A stretch of 64,000 nucleotides of DNA from Diphasiastrum complanatum (taxonomy: Eukaryota; Streptophyta; Lycopodiopsida; Lycopodiales; Lycopodiaceae). Position numbers and translations under genes: made by a program. The stretch lies in the NCBI GenBank assembly GCA_029204225.1, contig CM055103.1, positions 25,182,656 to 25,246,655 of the forward strand, in the 5' to 3' direction. The notes under the pieces are model-generated. The model had not been told where the DNA came from, did not search any database, and saw nothing but the letters and a program-made list of their open reading frames with translations. Positions 1 to 11,649 of this stretch are shown in pieces. Numbering within the stretch: the first letter of the stretch is position 1; each line of letters opens with the position of its first letter.

Positions 1-553
1 GCTTGTTCTCTTGCCTACATTCTTCAGCAATTAGAACTCCTTGAAGTGTCTCCAAAATTGGAAGCTCCTCCTTGATTGGCATCCTTCAAGCCATTTAGGA
101 TCACTTGCACAAGTTCACTTTGGTTTATGTGGTCTCCCCTATACAAGAAAGCTCTCTATGAAGGTCCTTCAATAAAATATAATTGGAGGCCCTCTCATCA
201 CTTCTTTGGAAGCTTTGAAAAATTTGATTCCTTAGTATGAGCAATCTATAGGTATTTTTGGCCTCATAAATGGCTTGAGGATGTCCCAAGCCTCCTTGGC
301 CAGGGTGCAAGTGTTTCTAATTTCTCTCAGCACTTCATTTGAAACATTCATCTTGATATAGTGAAGATCCATTATTGCTATTTTCTTGTACCTTTGGACT
401 TATTAAAGCAATTGAGGCTCTTTCTCAAGTCCAAGGACAATATCCATCACATCTTGGAGGATCAAAATGATCCATACTCACCTTCCAAATAGAGTAGTTG
501 GAGGTGGTCAATCTCTCACTTTGCTCCAAGAGAAAGGATCCCATAAATGCCAT
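1..553 (-). pseudogene. Copia-type gag remnant (UBN2-like), 5' part
   Basis: Read on the minus strand from 553 downwards, broken frames give a typical plant Copia gag: a short N-terminus, the segment NYSIWKV, then AKEAWDI-like and LRLIRSLP-like stretches. Several frameshifts and stops make it non-functional. It continues beyond the left edge. Its orientation agrees with the primer-binding site at 1295-1307, so both belong to one decayed element. The family call is from recognisable motifs and the lineage was not resolved. Confidence 0.65.
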
Positions 554-1294
554 CTTTCTTGAGAAATTGTCTTTTAATGGATCAAAAAAGTGTTGCTTCT
601 CTCTCAATGAAGGATTCAATAATGGTGTCCTACCAACTCCAACTTGAGACCTTGCAACTAGGCGTGAGATCAATCTCACTAGATATGCCAACTCCTCTCA
701 ATCTAGATCAAGTTCCAATCCAAAGATGAAGCAAAGCCAAATTTTGGGCCAACCTTTCTCAAGCATGTGTGAATCACTCAAGACATCCACAAAAGACTCA
801 AATACAAGTGATTTGTATGAAACTATGTGGCTATGGCCTCAAAATCATGCCTAAATCTCACCTAGACAAAATTGGCAAGCATAAACTTGAGTTTTTGGAT
901 GAAACAAGCTACATATGGGTCAAACCTGGAGTGTCCAACCAGGTCGGGTGCCCTACCCACATCACTTCAAATGGCTATAACTTCCACAAGACACATCCAA
1001 TTGGGTTGAAACAAATTGCAACACAATCTAGACTCATAGCGTTCTGTCAAGCTATTATACACCAAATTTGAATCAACCTTGGAGACACACCAAAAAGTCA
1101 AAATTGACTGATCTCAAACGTTTATGAGCAGTAAAATCCGTACAATACTCAGCATGGATCTATTCAATGTGAATTAGATCTCTTTTGAATCAAAAAACCT
1201 CTTGATAGCTAGAGAGATTCAACTACACTCTCAAAATCAAGATTTGAGCCAAGAATTTTCATCACACTTGAACTATGCATGAACACTTTAGGTA

Positions 1295-1307
1295 GGCTCT
1301 AATACCA
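1295..1307 (-). other. Primer-binding site of the Copia element (tRNA-Met type)
   Basis: The minus strand reads TGGTATTAGAGCC, one base from the usual Copia site TGGTATCAGAGCC. It directly abuts a TG dinucleotide that begins the putative LTR at 1308. The 550-1295 stretch between it and gag is the leader and carries no gene. Confidence 0.7.
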
Positions 1308-1700
1308 TGTGAAATTTTCACACGTGTGGGGACAGCCCAAACAATGTGGTTGATCTTCTATAGCGTGAGTGATTGTACATAGATTAAGCACAAATTTGAT
1401 TGATTGATTCTAGCTTGGCTATTCTAAGGCAAGAGAACTAATTACATGCATGAAACATTCACCACACATTATACACATGTAAAGGCAACTTGTGATATAC
1501 TCCCAAGCCACATGTTTTGCATTTAAAAGAGACTTTGGACTTTAACCTCTTTACGAAAGGGGTTGAGAATAATTGTTGCCTTGAAAAGTTGAATGACATA
1601 AGCTTTCAACATTGTTTCATGACTAAATCATTGGATCCAAATGTAGTGCATTTACATGCAAAGCAACTGTCAAGCATGAAAGATTCCAAAAGATGAATTG
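1308..1700 (-). mobile_element. Putative 5' LTR of the minus-strand Copia element, outer end not resolved
   Basis: The repeat begins with TGTGAAATTTTCACACGTG next to the primer site. I could not find a matching TCACA end or a second copy in the window, so the outer boundary is a guess. Confidence 0.4.
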
Positions 1701-1766
1701 CGGTTTTTAAAATTTATTCCGGAAGATTCCATGAAAGCAGCGAAGCAACATCCACTCTTGAATTAG

Positions 1767-2689
1767 GAGGAGGCAAGAGAGTCAGAAAGAAAACAAAGAG
1801 CTATTGATTTCGATGTATGTTTGCAGGTGCAAAGAGTTCTAATTGAGAAAGCTAAAAAATATGCAGGGGCAGAAAGCACCAATTGGTGGAACAATTTTTT
1901 TAATGAGCAAGAGTCGTTACTCGACAGAATCAAAAATAACTTTGATGAGCTATAAGATCCATTTTCATGGCCACATGCATCTCCAAACAAGGAATTTGAT
2001 GGCTCAAACAATGTTTTGCTATTCAACAAATCATCTCTTCCACTACATAAAAGAGAAATATACCTTGGTGCAAGGAGATCCAGAGAAAGAAGAAAGGAAC
2101 TAGAAGAAATATGGCACGATGATCCTAGAGACTTGAAAGTAGGTTCAATGATTGCAACACTTGCATCTGAAGATCCATTGCAACATCCTTTTTGGATAGC
2201 TAAAGTGCTATCTATAAGTCGACATGCTACATCAAATAAAATAACTAAAGTCAATGTACATTGGCTTAAAACAGACCATGTAGATGCTTTCATGGGAAAG
2301 TACTCATTGGAGATGATAAGTAATGGCAGAGGAAATCTAAGAAGTGAAAAACGAAAAATACTCAAAGCACAATTGTTTTGCACCTAGAAGATGTTGACAT
2401 ACTTGTATATTATTTTAGACTCACAAGTACAAGTCATTTGTGCAAGTCAACAATCGCAATTCTAAAGCCAAAAAATTCAGGAGAACCTTCTGCTTTACAC
2501 ATTTTTCATGGTCCAAGTCGTAACACTCGTTCCAAAAAGAATAATCCTAAGTCTTATGGTCTTCATATAGAATTAGATGGCATTCTAGTTAGCAGTGAAG
2601 AAGAAAATGCATCCTCTACATCATATGGCTCATCTATGTATACAAGAGACACCGATGGATATGATAGTCAAAGTGATCAGCCATTGTAA
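1767..2689 (+). pseudogene. Broken ORF of unknown function, probably transposon-derived
   Basis: One plus-strand frame is readable from 1767 to 2387 with a single TAA at about 1948. It is followed by a frameshift into a 103-codon frame (2378-2689). The first part is charged and helical (KAKKYAG, WWNNFF, LLDRIKNNF). The middle has a compact block with HDDPRDLKVGSMIA, HPFWIAKVLSI and VNVHWLKTDHV, which looks like a small beta-rich reader-type domain. The tail is acidic and Ser-rich. I do not recognise a named family. The frame coherence despite breaks, and the neighbouring Copia remnant, suggest a decayed transposon gene rather than chance, but a host pseudogene is possible. Confidence 0.4.
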
Positions 2690-4875
2690 TTTTGTAAATT
2701 TGTTTCTATTATGTTTTTCAATTAACGTATTCAAAAATATCCAAAATTTTGGAAGTTTTGTGTGACCTTGTACATGAATGTATGAAATGATTAATAGATA
2801 GGAGTGTTTTACACAAACGCATAAAAATTATTTTTTGAAATTCTTAAAATAGTCATAATTTTTTGGAATATAGTTATGCCTACTTTTTATTTAACATTTT
2901 TTTAACTTAAAATTGACAAAAAATGTATATTTTTAAAATCTTGTAATGAGCTTCAAAATCGAAAAATGTTCACATTCTGTAGCCATTTTTTGAAATTCTT
3001 TATACGTGCGATTATGATATTTGAAATGGACATAAAAGTAGAGTTTAAAAAAAAAATATTAACCAATAATCCAAATGTTTCTCCTAAGCTCGCAAACTTT
3101 CTCACTCAACTCGCAACAGTGTTTGGGAGTGAAAACCTATGATTTGATTCATATTAGAAAGATGGTCTTGTGAGATGAAGACATGATTTTCTCATTTTTG
3201 CTGACAATAAATTCAATTGCAAGAGGCCTTGATGCTTTTGTCCTTTTTCTAGTCATCACTATTTTAAGAAGCAACAACTTGACATTTGACTATGGAAGAA
3301 GTTTCAAGGGCATCCTGATTTGAAATTGAGAAAGTCGTACATTTGAGAGTAATCAAATTTTAGGTATCACAGTTTCCCTCAAGGATTATGATAAACTAGT
3401 GAAGTTCAATTTCAGGTTGTGTAGGAAAAAGACAAATTTGATATTGATAGAACTATGTAATGGTAGTTTTCAAAGGGCACAAGCTTTTAAATGAGAAGAG
3501 TACTTATGTTTTTTGAATGGAGGTGTGACGTCGTGTACAAATTTGGAGAAGTTTTTGGGAGCATACATTTCATAACATAGGGAAAACAAGGTAGCTTTAT
3601 CAAGACATGGACCTCAAAGAAGATGTTGTTGTCAAAGAAAACATCTACAATGTACCTAGAAGTAATGATTGGATTTCTTATGAAGTGGAGGGGACAAAAG
3701 ATGAGATCTTTTTGTCTTTCTCAACAGTGAAAAACATCAAGAGAAATATTTGCTTGAGCATAAAACCACATTGTTCAGACTAAGCAAATAAACTTGACTA
3801 GACCCGCTTACATATAAGACTAAAGAAGAAGCAAAGGTATGAAAATTAGAGTAAACTATTATCTCATTTTAGTGTAATTGAAATTAATTACTTCATCCTC
3901 ATCCAATTCTTTCCAACTCTTCACACATATATAGAATCTCTTTGAGGAGATGAAAGGTCTAATAGAAGGAAAGATGATGTGGGAGTGCTAATTCATCTTG
4001 GCTAAAACTTACTGATAAGCGATATATAGAGTGCTCCATTGAATAGATCTTGAATAGCCCCATCATCGAGAATTACTATGAAGGGTGGCTTTTCGCTAGC
4101 ATTGCATGCTTGAGCAGGAGTCTCAATGATTTTCTTAGTGTGGTGCCCACCAATAATGGGTGGGTATTTAGGTGTTGATTGGTAAAAACATGGGAATCAA
4201 CCTAGGTATCAAAGAAGTGACCCAAATGGTATATGATTATTTGATACGAGGTTCAATACCCAACTAGGCTTAATTTCAGCGTAGTCAATGCTCATTTCGA
4301 TATCCGAATCATGGGAAAAAGGATCAATGGTATCGATATAGTATCCATTTTTTCCTTGGAATTCAGAACTTACATGATATGTAAAAGATTCTATTTATGG
4401 TGCCAATAATGTATTGGCCTCCAAAATCGTATGCATATTACACTAAAAAGTTCATGCATTTCATTAAATGCATCCTACCCATGAAAAAACGTGCGCTTTC
4501 CGAAGAAGAGAATTTATATACTAGTACTTGGGTTTATACTGGGCTGGTATCACCCTTGCAAAACCCAGGTTGGTTGATAGTAGTCTCCAATTTGTGAACA
4601 TACTTGAATTCATACCCAACTGATATCAATTTTTCCTAAAAAGTGTAGTACTAGGACCCAGCTCGTATTGAAAATTTCAATATGTGCCCAACACTAGTCC
4701 CCAAACATATTCTTACTTATCTCTATCATCTAGATGAAAAAGGGATGGCCCTCTTTTGTGTGCCTATATATCTTTGTAAGAGTGTATGTTGAGCCTTTGC
4801 TTGTTTTCTTTAGCTACTCTAAAAATTTGTTTACCTTTGGGTTTCATTTGAAGACCACCAAAAGGTTTAGGTTGA
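2690..4875. other. AT-rich intergenic DNA, no gene seen
   Basis: Both strands carry only short unrelated frames. I see no LTR ends, tRNA promoter boxes or coding motifs here. Confidence 0.6.
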
Positions 4876-4950
4876 AAGGACATGTAACTCCCTTGGGTTT
4901 CATTTGACGAAAGGACACGTGACTCCCTCGGGTTTCATTTGATGAGAAGA
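4876..4950. repeat. Degenerate 35-bp tandem repeat (about two copies)
   Basis: The unit contains AAAGGACACGTGACTCCC followed by TTGGGTTTCATTTGA. Phased copies lie at 4893 and 4928, with a weaker related copy near 4836. Confidence 0.6.
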
Positions 4951-5219
4951 TCATAAGTGATGTCAAGTTTGCATTAATAGCAAGAATAGGGGAGGAAAGG
5001 TCAAAAATCTAGAAGCTAATGTAGTAGGAAAGGTAATAGGTAGTGGGGTATACAAGAGCTTTTGGAGCAAAGATACAAGGAGGGGGCCACAATGGGAAGA
5101 GCGTGAAGGAAGAGACAACCTGGCCAGGATTATATGGTGGAGACCATGGGGATGGAAAAGAAGGAATAAACTCAATGGAGTGAGTGAGAGTAGAGGAGGA
5201 TAATGCATAAAAGAAGGAA

Positions 5220-5378
5220 GGATGTCAAAGTAGGATGACAAGATGGGTGTGGAATGTGTCAAGAGGGAGGAAGGATGTCAAAGTAGGATGACAAGGTGGG
5301 TGTGGAATGTGTCAAGAGGGAGGAAGGATGTCAAAGTAGGATGACAAGGTGGGTGTGGATTGTGTCAAGAGAGAGGAA
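5220..5378. repeat. 53-bp minisatellite, three copies
   Basis: Copies start at 5220, 5273 and 5326, exactly 53 bp apart and nearly identical. The unit begins GGATGTCAAAGTAGGATGAC. A related single block (AGGTCAAAATAGGATGACAA) recurs near 8620, about 240 bp beyond the flank of the P450 promoter. The rest of 4951-6019 holds no gene that I can support. Confidence 0.9.
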
Positions 5379-6019
5379 GAAAACAAAGGAGATGATTGCA
5401 TGTCACTAGAGGTTGTGCCATCTGAGTTTGTTCGTTAATCCATCTCTAGTGATAGTTTTACTGGCATTCTTTCCATCTGCATTGGTGTCCCTGGGGATTG
5501 TTCTTCTTCCTTTTTGTCTATGAATTTTTCTGGTACACACTGCATTTATTTCTCATCTTTCTTTTTTACTTCTTGTACATCTATCGTGTTCTTTCTAAAC
5601 TTGTGTACCTCAACATTATCCTCATCCATGATGTGATCAATCTTTCTCCACAATTACTTCATTTTTCCTAGTAACTTACTCACCACAAATACAATCACAC
5701 TTGCATTCACATTGCTTCCAGTTCATTTTTCCTTTACATTTTTCTTATGCTCATTATCATCAAGACTTTTACACACTCTATTAGGCTTGCTCACTATTTT
5801 TTCCTCCTTTCCATCCTACCAAGATGACTATTCTCCTAAGAATTATCCTTTTCGATAGGAAGAGTTTATCGGTCTGCACAATCCAATCTGAATTTACTCC
5901 CCCTTGTATCTACAAAAGCTGGTGTCTCCACACAGCTGCACCCCCAGTACACAGTAATCTAGAAGCTACTGAATTAGTATATATACAACAATCTAGAAGC
6001 TGGCACAAATATATCTCGT

Positions 6020-8029
6020 TCAGAGGACATGCTTTAATCTATATGACACTGCAGCCTCAAGTGGAACAGCTCTGTAGCACGCAAGTCCGAAGCTCTCGTT
6101 CATATTTTTGTCTTTAGATCTCTGACCTGCTGGAGGAACCCAATTAAATGCGTGGATTAGGGAAGCCAGTGTATGAGGGACTTGGATTGCAGCCAAGGGA
6201 TAGCCAGGACACTGTCTCCTGCCTGCTGAGAAAGGCAGCAGCTGAAACTGCTTCCCTCCAACAAATTGTGTGTCTGCAACTCCCAGAAATCTATCAGGAT
6301 TGAATTCTTCTGGATTACTCCATACATTGGGATCGCGGCCAATTGCCCATGCATTAACCATCACGTTTGAGCCTGCTGGAACTTTGTATCCTCCAAGATG
6401 GGATGTGATAGGACTGTAGTGGGGAATTAACAGTGGAACAGGTGGATGAAGACGCATGGTTTCTTTAATAATGGCATGCAGATATGGCAGATAAGGAATA
6501 TCTGATTCTTGGACCAATCGATATTGTCCAACAACGTTGTCAATCTCCTGTTGTGCTTTCATAAGCTGGTTTGGGTGGACAATGAGCTCCGAGAGTGCCC
6601 ACTCTACTGATACAGTCGCTGTGTCTGAGCCTCCCGACATAAGGTCCTGCATGCAACACAATCCAGCACAATACATTTTTTCGTCACCTATTCTATACTT
6701 AGATACTGACCTGGTTCTAAGCAGTTCCTAATGCACATATAAAAAAACTCAAAGGTTAAATTTGCTGATAATTTCTCCCGAATTGACTTTGTAATATTGT
6801 CCTTATATAACAAGCCTAGTCGGAGTCATGAAACAGGGGGATATTATCTTCTGCTTTGTCTGATTAGCGTTGCTTAATCGATAGAAGAGGCAAGCTTATG
6901 AACGATGAAAACAGAAATGTTTCACTAAGCTATAACTGACCGAGAGCAAGGCCATGATGCAAATATCAGATAGGGTATCTCCATCCTTTAGCGAAAGCAA
7001 AACATCTAAGAAATCTGTGTGCTCTCTAATGCCACCATCCAGATGATGCTGCAGCTTGCGCTCAGAGATTCTAGCTGCAAAGAACTTCTCCATTGCTGGT
7101 CTCACTTGCTCTCTTAAGTTCTTTTCCGTGCATTGCAAATCAAGCCAGCGTAGCATCGGAAACAGGTCCCCAAGGTGAATTTTACCACTCTCTTCCACCA
7201 CTTGCTCTAGCATAATACGGAACGTAGCAGCTTCCCGTCCCAATGAGTGAGCCGTTCCAAAATACTTTTTCCCAAAAAGCATTCGACTCATCATATTCAT
7301 ATTAGTCTCATACATCAAAGGTCTTGCCTTCAATAAAAAGGTACTTCCGCTCTTAATAGCAGCGGATTGGATAGTAGAAATCATTGTGGAAATCTCCTCC
7401 TGCCTCAAGGCAGCTGAAAGTCTCAAGCTAGAGGTTGCGAACAGGCTGGTGGCACACAGTTTACGTAAATGGCGCCAGGTTGCATCGGTGTGTTGTCTAA
7501 AAGCAATGTTCTGATAGCCAAAACTGAAGTGTTCAGCAAACACAGATGGAGCTCTATACGCAAATTCCATGTCACGTGTTTTTAGAACCTCCATAGCTGT
7601 CTCGGGAGAGTGAACAACAATCCAGTGTCTATGTCCCAACCGTGCATGAACTATGGGCGATCCATACTTTTTGGCAAGCTGAGCGAAGTATTGGTGAGGA
7701 AGCTTGCCCATCTGGAATATGGATCCTACAATTGGCCAAGGACATGGGCCTGGTGGCAGTGGAAGAGAACTTGAGCTTTTCCAGCTGATGCTGCATAATT
7801 TTCTGAAGACAAAAGTGGTGAGAACGTAGATTAAGATCAACAAAATCCACACTCCTGGAGTACTGAACATAAATATCAACATATCCTTACCGATCATGTT
7901 GCCATGTACTCCTCCATACTTTGGCAAATCTACTACACAGACCTCCATTTTTTCAGTCTCACTCCCTCCTGTGCAGACTAATTCTGATCTTTTGGTGACA
8001 ATCTGGAAAACTGTATTGCTCTCACTCAC
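6020..8029 (-). CDS. Cytochrome P450, A-type (CYP71 clan), two exons
   Basis: Haem-thiolate monooxygenase, expected to sit on the ER membrane by its N-terminal anchor and to oxidise a specialised metabolite; the substrate cannot be told. Exon 1 is 6941-8029 and exon 2 is 6020-6646, joined by a phase-0 GT-AG intron of 294 bp placed just before the I-helix, a usual position in A-type P450s. From the first ATG the product is 571 residues. It shows a membrane segment at 60-75, the proline hinge PPGP at 92-95, WRHLRKLC in the C helix, the I-helix motif GGSDTAT at 368-374, KETMR (ExxR, Glu425/Arg428), FNPDRF at 478-483 and the haem loop FSAGRRQCPG with Cys509. The family norm is nearer 510 residues, so Met28 (7948) or Met45 is a likelier start than Met1; a TATA box at 8062-8069 supports this. 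No frameshift is seen. The subfamily is not assigned. Confidence 0.93.
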
Positions 8030-8061
8030 TTCTCTCTACACAAAGATGAGATATGTGTGAT

Positions 8062-8069
8062 CTCTTATA
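8062..8069 (-). promoter_or_regulatory. Probable TATA box of the P450 gene
   Basis: The minus strand reads TATAAGAG. A start site about 30 bp downstream would fall near 8035-8038, only a few bases before the first ATG at 8029. This argues that translation starts at the second or third ATG (7948 or about 7897). Confidence 0.45.
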
Positions 8070-8073
8070 GCAT

Positions 8074-9170
8074 TTGAATTTGCTGCTGCTTTTTAGCACA
8101 TGCATGCAGCAAAGAGATAATCATGAGCATAAACCAATGAAAATTGGGATCTTTACACTTGGATGGAATATTCACTTTTGCTTTTTTTGGGTAGATTATA
8201 AAGTGCGAGGGAGACATTCTTTATACCTTATCCTCAAAAAACCTGAATTTTATTTTGCGGCTTCTCGGTTTTCTGAGGACTAAATTGGTCGTAAAAGGGT
8301 ATGTATGCCTGATTAAAAAATCTTCAAAAAATAACAGGATATCAATTTTTGAGAAATAATGTAGATTCAATTCCTTAATTAGTCAACTTTCCCGAAGACA
8401 TTGGGCTGATTTTTAACTGGCACGAAATATTCGCTCTTGTTTTTTTATTTATGTTAGCATATGCTTGAATGAGCCGTGATGCCACTCTGACTTCCTAGTG
8501 TGCAGAGGCTTGCAATGCATGTCAAAAGCCTACAATTTGTTGTGTGTTATGGAAGGAGTCAAGCAGATGACATTCTACTGGTAAGAAGTTGTAGGATTAC
8601 TCACAATAGAAGAAGTAAGGAGGTCAAAATAGGATGACAAGGTGGTAGGCTAGGGGGGTTAAGCATAGGACTCCTTACCAAGCATAATGCCATATGCCCG
8701 GGTACTTCCATTTTGTAATGACCACATTGGCTTTTTTTTCTTGGATCATTATAAAACTAAATTCTCATTGAAAAACTGAATGATCTCACTTTTTATCCTC
8801 TATTAGGTGGTGGTTAGTCTATGCATGTTGGGGTTTAAAAAATGGGCTAAAAAGACCACATATGCCTATTATTTGAAAGGAAAACTTTAGAACGCTGAAG
8901 GAGGCTTGCAATACATGTCAAAATCCTATTTGCTTTGCAAATTGCTATATGAAGGAAAACTTAAATATCTCCATTATGTTGGAAATGCACGTTTGAGAAG
9001 TTCAACTTCATGCAAGGTCAAAATTAAATTGTTTGCTATCATAAGGATAGTAGGATTTTGTTTGAAACGTTGAAATCTACATGAATTTTCAAAGTGAAGA
9101 CCTTTAATTTTTGGAAGGTGAGTGTGCACATCAAGCTTGATTTTAACGTGTCAATGCCATCTAAGTCAGA
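8074..9170. other. Upstream flank of the P450 gene, no gene seen
   Basis: AT-rich sequence with only short chance frames. One block near 8620 resembles the 53-bp minisatellite unit at 5220. Confidence 0.55.
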
Positions 9171-9221
9171 GGCCCCTTTCAATCCAAGGCCCCTTTCAAT
9201 CCAAGGCTCCTTTCAATCCAA
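9171..9221. repeat. 17-bp tandem repeat, three copies
   Basis: The unit GGCCCCTTTCAATCCAA is repeated at 9171, 9188 and 9205, with one C-to-T change in the last copy. Confidence 0.9.
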
Positions 9222-9289
9222 GGATGGAGAAGGTCCAAGCTTCCTCCACCCTTGGAGGGGGCCCCATCCAAGGGGGCCTACTAATCCCA

Positions 9290-10708
9290 TGACCCTTGAG
9301 GTTTTGATCTATGCTACACATTTTCTGGACTTGACTTACAAGAGGATACTTGATACAACTTCCTGTTAAAATGATATCAACAACATAAATAAGAAGGATG
9401 ACAATATCTCTATAAAAAAACTTGACATACAAGGAAGGATCATAGTTACTAAGATTTTATCCTAGTGACTCAAAAAAGGTGTTAAGTCGAGAATACCATG
9501 ACTTTGGAGCTTGCTTTATTTGGTCCATATAGAAGAGCAAGCAAACTTTGTCTTTGTCATGGATGAACCCAATAGGTGATCCATATAAATCTCTTCTTCT
9601 AGATATCCACTTAAAAATGCATTAGAGACATCTAGTTGAAAAACTTTTCAATTGAAAAAACAAGCAATAGAAATTATGATTCTAATTGATACCATTTTTG
9701 CAACTGGAGCAAAAGTCTCCTCATAATCAAGTCCATAAACTTGAGCAAAACCTTTTGCACAAAGCCTTGCCTTGTACTTGTTGATTGTGCCACCTTGATT
9801 ATATTTGACTCGAAAAACCCACTTGCAACCAATGGTGTGCTTGTTGGATGGAAGATCCACAAGCTCCCATGTCTTGTTGGCTATCAAAGCATCATATTCC
9901 TCCTTCATGGCAAGAAACCATTCCTTCGAATTGAGTTCATCATATACATCCTTTGGCTCTTCATGTGAAATAGAATAAGCACAATTAGTGGAGTTGAGTT
10001 CAATTAGTGGAGTTGAGTTCCACCTGCTTGCCTCTATCTTCATATGTAAGCCTCCTAGGCTCATATCTTTCTCTTTGAGACCTCCTTGGTGAAAAGATTC
10101 GAGGTGACTCCTCAATTCTCGGCCCCATCTCTCCATGATAGTCTTAAAGGGTGATGATTGGAGTATCTTTTTGAGAATCTTTGAACTCGGCCTCCTCAAG
10201 AATGTATTTTTGATCCTCATGGAATATAACATCCCTACTCTCAATTGTAGTTGAGGTAGAGGGAACATAGATTCTATAAGCTTTCTTGTTGGATGAATAT
10301 CCAACCATTATCCCTTTAATAGAATTAGGATCATCTCTTTTCCTTGTTTCCAAGGGTACATGAACAAAACAAGCACATTCAAAAACTTTAAGGTGATCTA
10401 CCTTAGGTTTCTTCTTAAACAAGACTTCATAAGGTGATTTTCAAGCAAGTGCATTGTGAGGTAATCTATTGCACAAATAGTTTGCACAATTAATTGCTTC
10501 ACCTTAATATTCAATAGGCAAAAAAGCTTCAACTCGGATTGCTTTAGCACATTCACATAAAGATTGATTTTTCCTCTCAGCAACTCCATTCTGAGATGGA
10601 GAATAAGCACAAGAAAACTCTCTCTTTATTCCTTCACCTTCACAATATTCATAAAACTTGTTGGAGATGTATTCACCTCCTCCATCACATCTTAAACCTT
10701 TAACTTTG
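9290..10708 (-). pseudogene. Copia pol remnant: integrase end, linker and reverse transcriptase
   Basis: On the minus strand the order is integrase core (RCDGGGEY with its Asp, then NGVAERKN with the catalytic Glu), integrase tail (HLKVFECACFVHVP, KGIMVGYSSNKKAYRIY), then reverse transcriptase (EWFLAMKEEYDAL, GCKWVFRVKYN, KARLCAKGF, DYEETFAPVAKM, QLDVSNAFL). The RT active site reads YVVD in place of YVDD, so one metal-binding Asp is lost. Frameshifts separate the parts. The copy is truncated at both ends: the left end runs into unrelated sequence after about 9290 and the right end abuts a Gypsy-type gag fragment at 10709. Confidence 0.9.
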
Positions 10709-10825
10709 AAAGATTGGCATACCAAAAGTTGGCACAAAAGTTAAAAGCCACGACGGAACAACACTATAAAATGCAACAACCATATACTGCTTCTGTTGAA
10801 GCCCTCAACCAACATATTAGAACTT
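10709..10825 (+). pseudogene. Short fragment of the gag-like gene found at 16205-18129
   Basis: About 115 bp closely match 17845-17955, the coiled-coil part of the gag-like ORF (compare AAAGCCACGACGGAACAACA with AAAGCCACGATGGAGCAACA). It ends abruptly at an LTR fragment at 10826, which shows that a second copy of the gag-bearing element once stood here. Confidence 0.75.
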
Positions 10826-11071
10826 CAAATTTCTTAACTTAGGAAAACTTAAGATAAAATATTTCTAATCTTAAGTTTCCTAAGTCTAAGCTCTAAATCT
10901 AAGTTTAAGCTATTTTATTATTATTGAAGCTTCTACTCATGGACTTACAAAACACATGCCATGGCTGAAGTTTATTGACAGATACTCATACGTGGTCTTA
11001 CAAAACACATGCCACGGTGTTTTATTTTTTTCTTTTTTTATTTTCTCTGTGTTAGCACAGTTGCTAACAGT
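10826..11071 (-). mobile_element. Truncated LTR, first 246 bp only
   Basis: Reading on the minus strand from GTTAGCAACTGTG at 11071, this matches the beginning of the LTR at 11650-12513, sharing the block TTACAAAACACATGCCA. Its inner edge also overlaps, by about 90 bp and nearly identically, the start of the inverted LTR piece at 19881. It is one broken copy of the same LTR family. Confidence 0.7.
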
Positions 11072-11293
11072 GTTATTGTCTTATCGGCCAACCCTAGATT
11101 TCATTCTAGGAGTAAGCACATTGAGATAAGATATCACTACATCAGGGGCAAGGTTCTCGACAGAGAGGTGAGCTTAACGTACTGCAGAACGCAGGACATG
11201 GTTGCAGACATTTTTACGACTTTGATAGATCTATCCTCAGTGAAGTCGACAATTTCTAAAACCAAGATTTGGTTGGAAAACAATGGACTTTGA
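11072..11293 (+). pseudogene. Copia RNase H C-terminal fragment
   Basis: The plus strand encodes the end of a Copia RNase H: NPRFHSRSKHIEIRYHYI, then LTYCRTQDMVADIFT, and a stop at 11291. It starts directly at the LTR edge and has no upstream part, so it is a rearranged piece. Confidence 0.85.
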
Positions 11294-11632
11294 CAGTATA
11301 TCAGGTTGTTTTTAGAATATCTGAACAAGGTCAAAATTTGTGGAGGTGATAGAATGGAAAATCAGTGTTTGTTATTGCTGTAGACAGCTCGACAAATTCT
11401 GATATACCTATTTGGTCAAAAAAATGTCACTTGGGTCACTTCTTTCAAAGAAAATGCCCAAGTTGACACTTTTGTTGCTTCCCCCGGCCTGATAGGTTGC
11501 TCAGTAGCTCGTTGAAGACCTACAGAGAAGTCTCGTTGTGCAGTGTGAAGAGAAAAATCAAGCAAGCATACACACAAACACAGGAGCAAAAAAAACAAAA
11601 TATAAAGAAAACTATGTAGAAAAATCTTAAAA

Positions 11633-11649
11633 AGCGGCAATGGCACCAA
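11633..11649 (-). other. Gypsy-type primer-binding site
   Basis: The minus strand reads TTGGTGCCATTGCCGC directly after the LTR end at 11650. This resembles the TGGCGCCGTTGCCGG-like sites of plant Gypsy elements. About 330 bp of non-coding leader follow (11300-11632). Confidence 0.65.

Noticed and set aside
4963-5262. 99-codon hydrophobic minus-strand frame
   Set aside because: Runs into the minisatellite, has no start context or family motif, and its composition follows the purine-rich plus strand.
5220-5378. Regular direct repeats that could be mistaken for a CRISPR array
   Set aside because: The 53-bp units are contiguous with no spacers, in a plant nuclear context; this is a minisatellite.
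6896-6940. Read-through C-terminus of P450 exon 1 (SVSYSLVKHF...)
   Set aside because: This is intron sequence after the GT donor at 6940; splicing to 6646 restores the I-helix motif.
9094-9369. 91-codon plus-strand frame over the 17-bp repeats
   Set aside because: Driven by the tandem repeat and overlapping the decayed Copia RT on the other strand.
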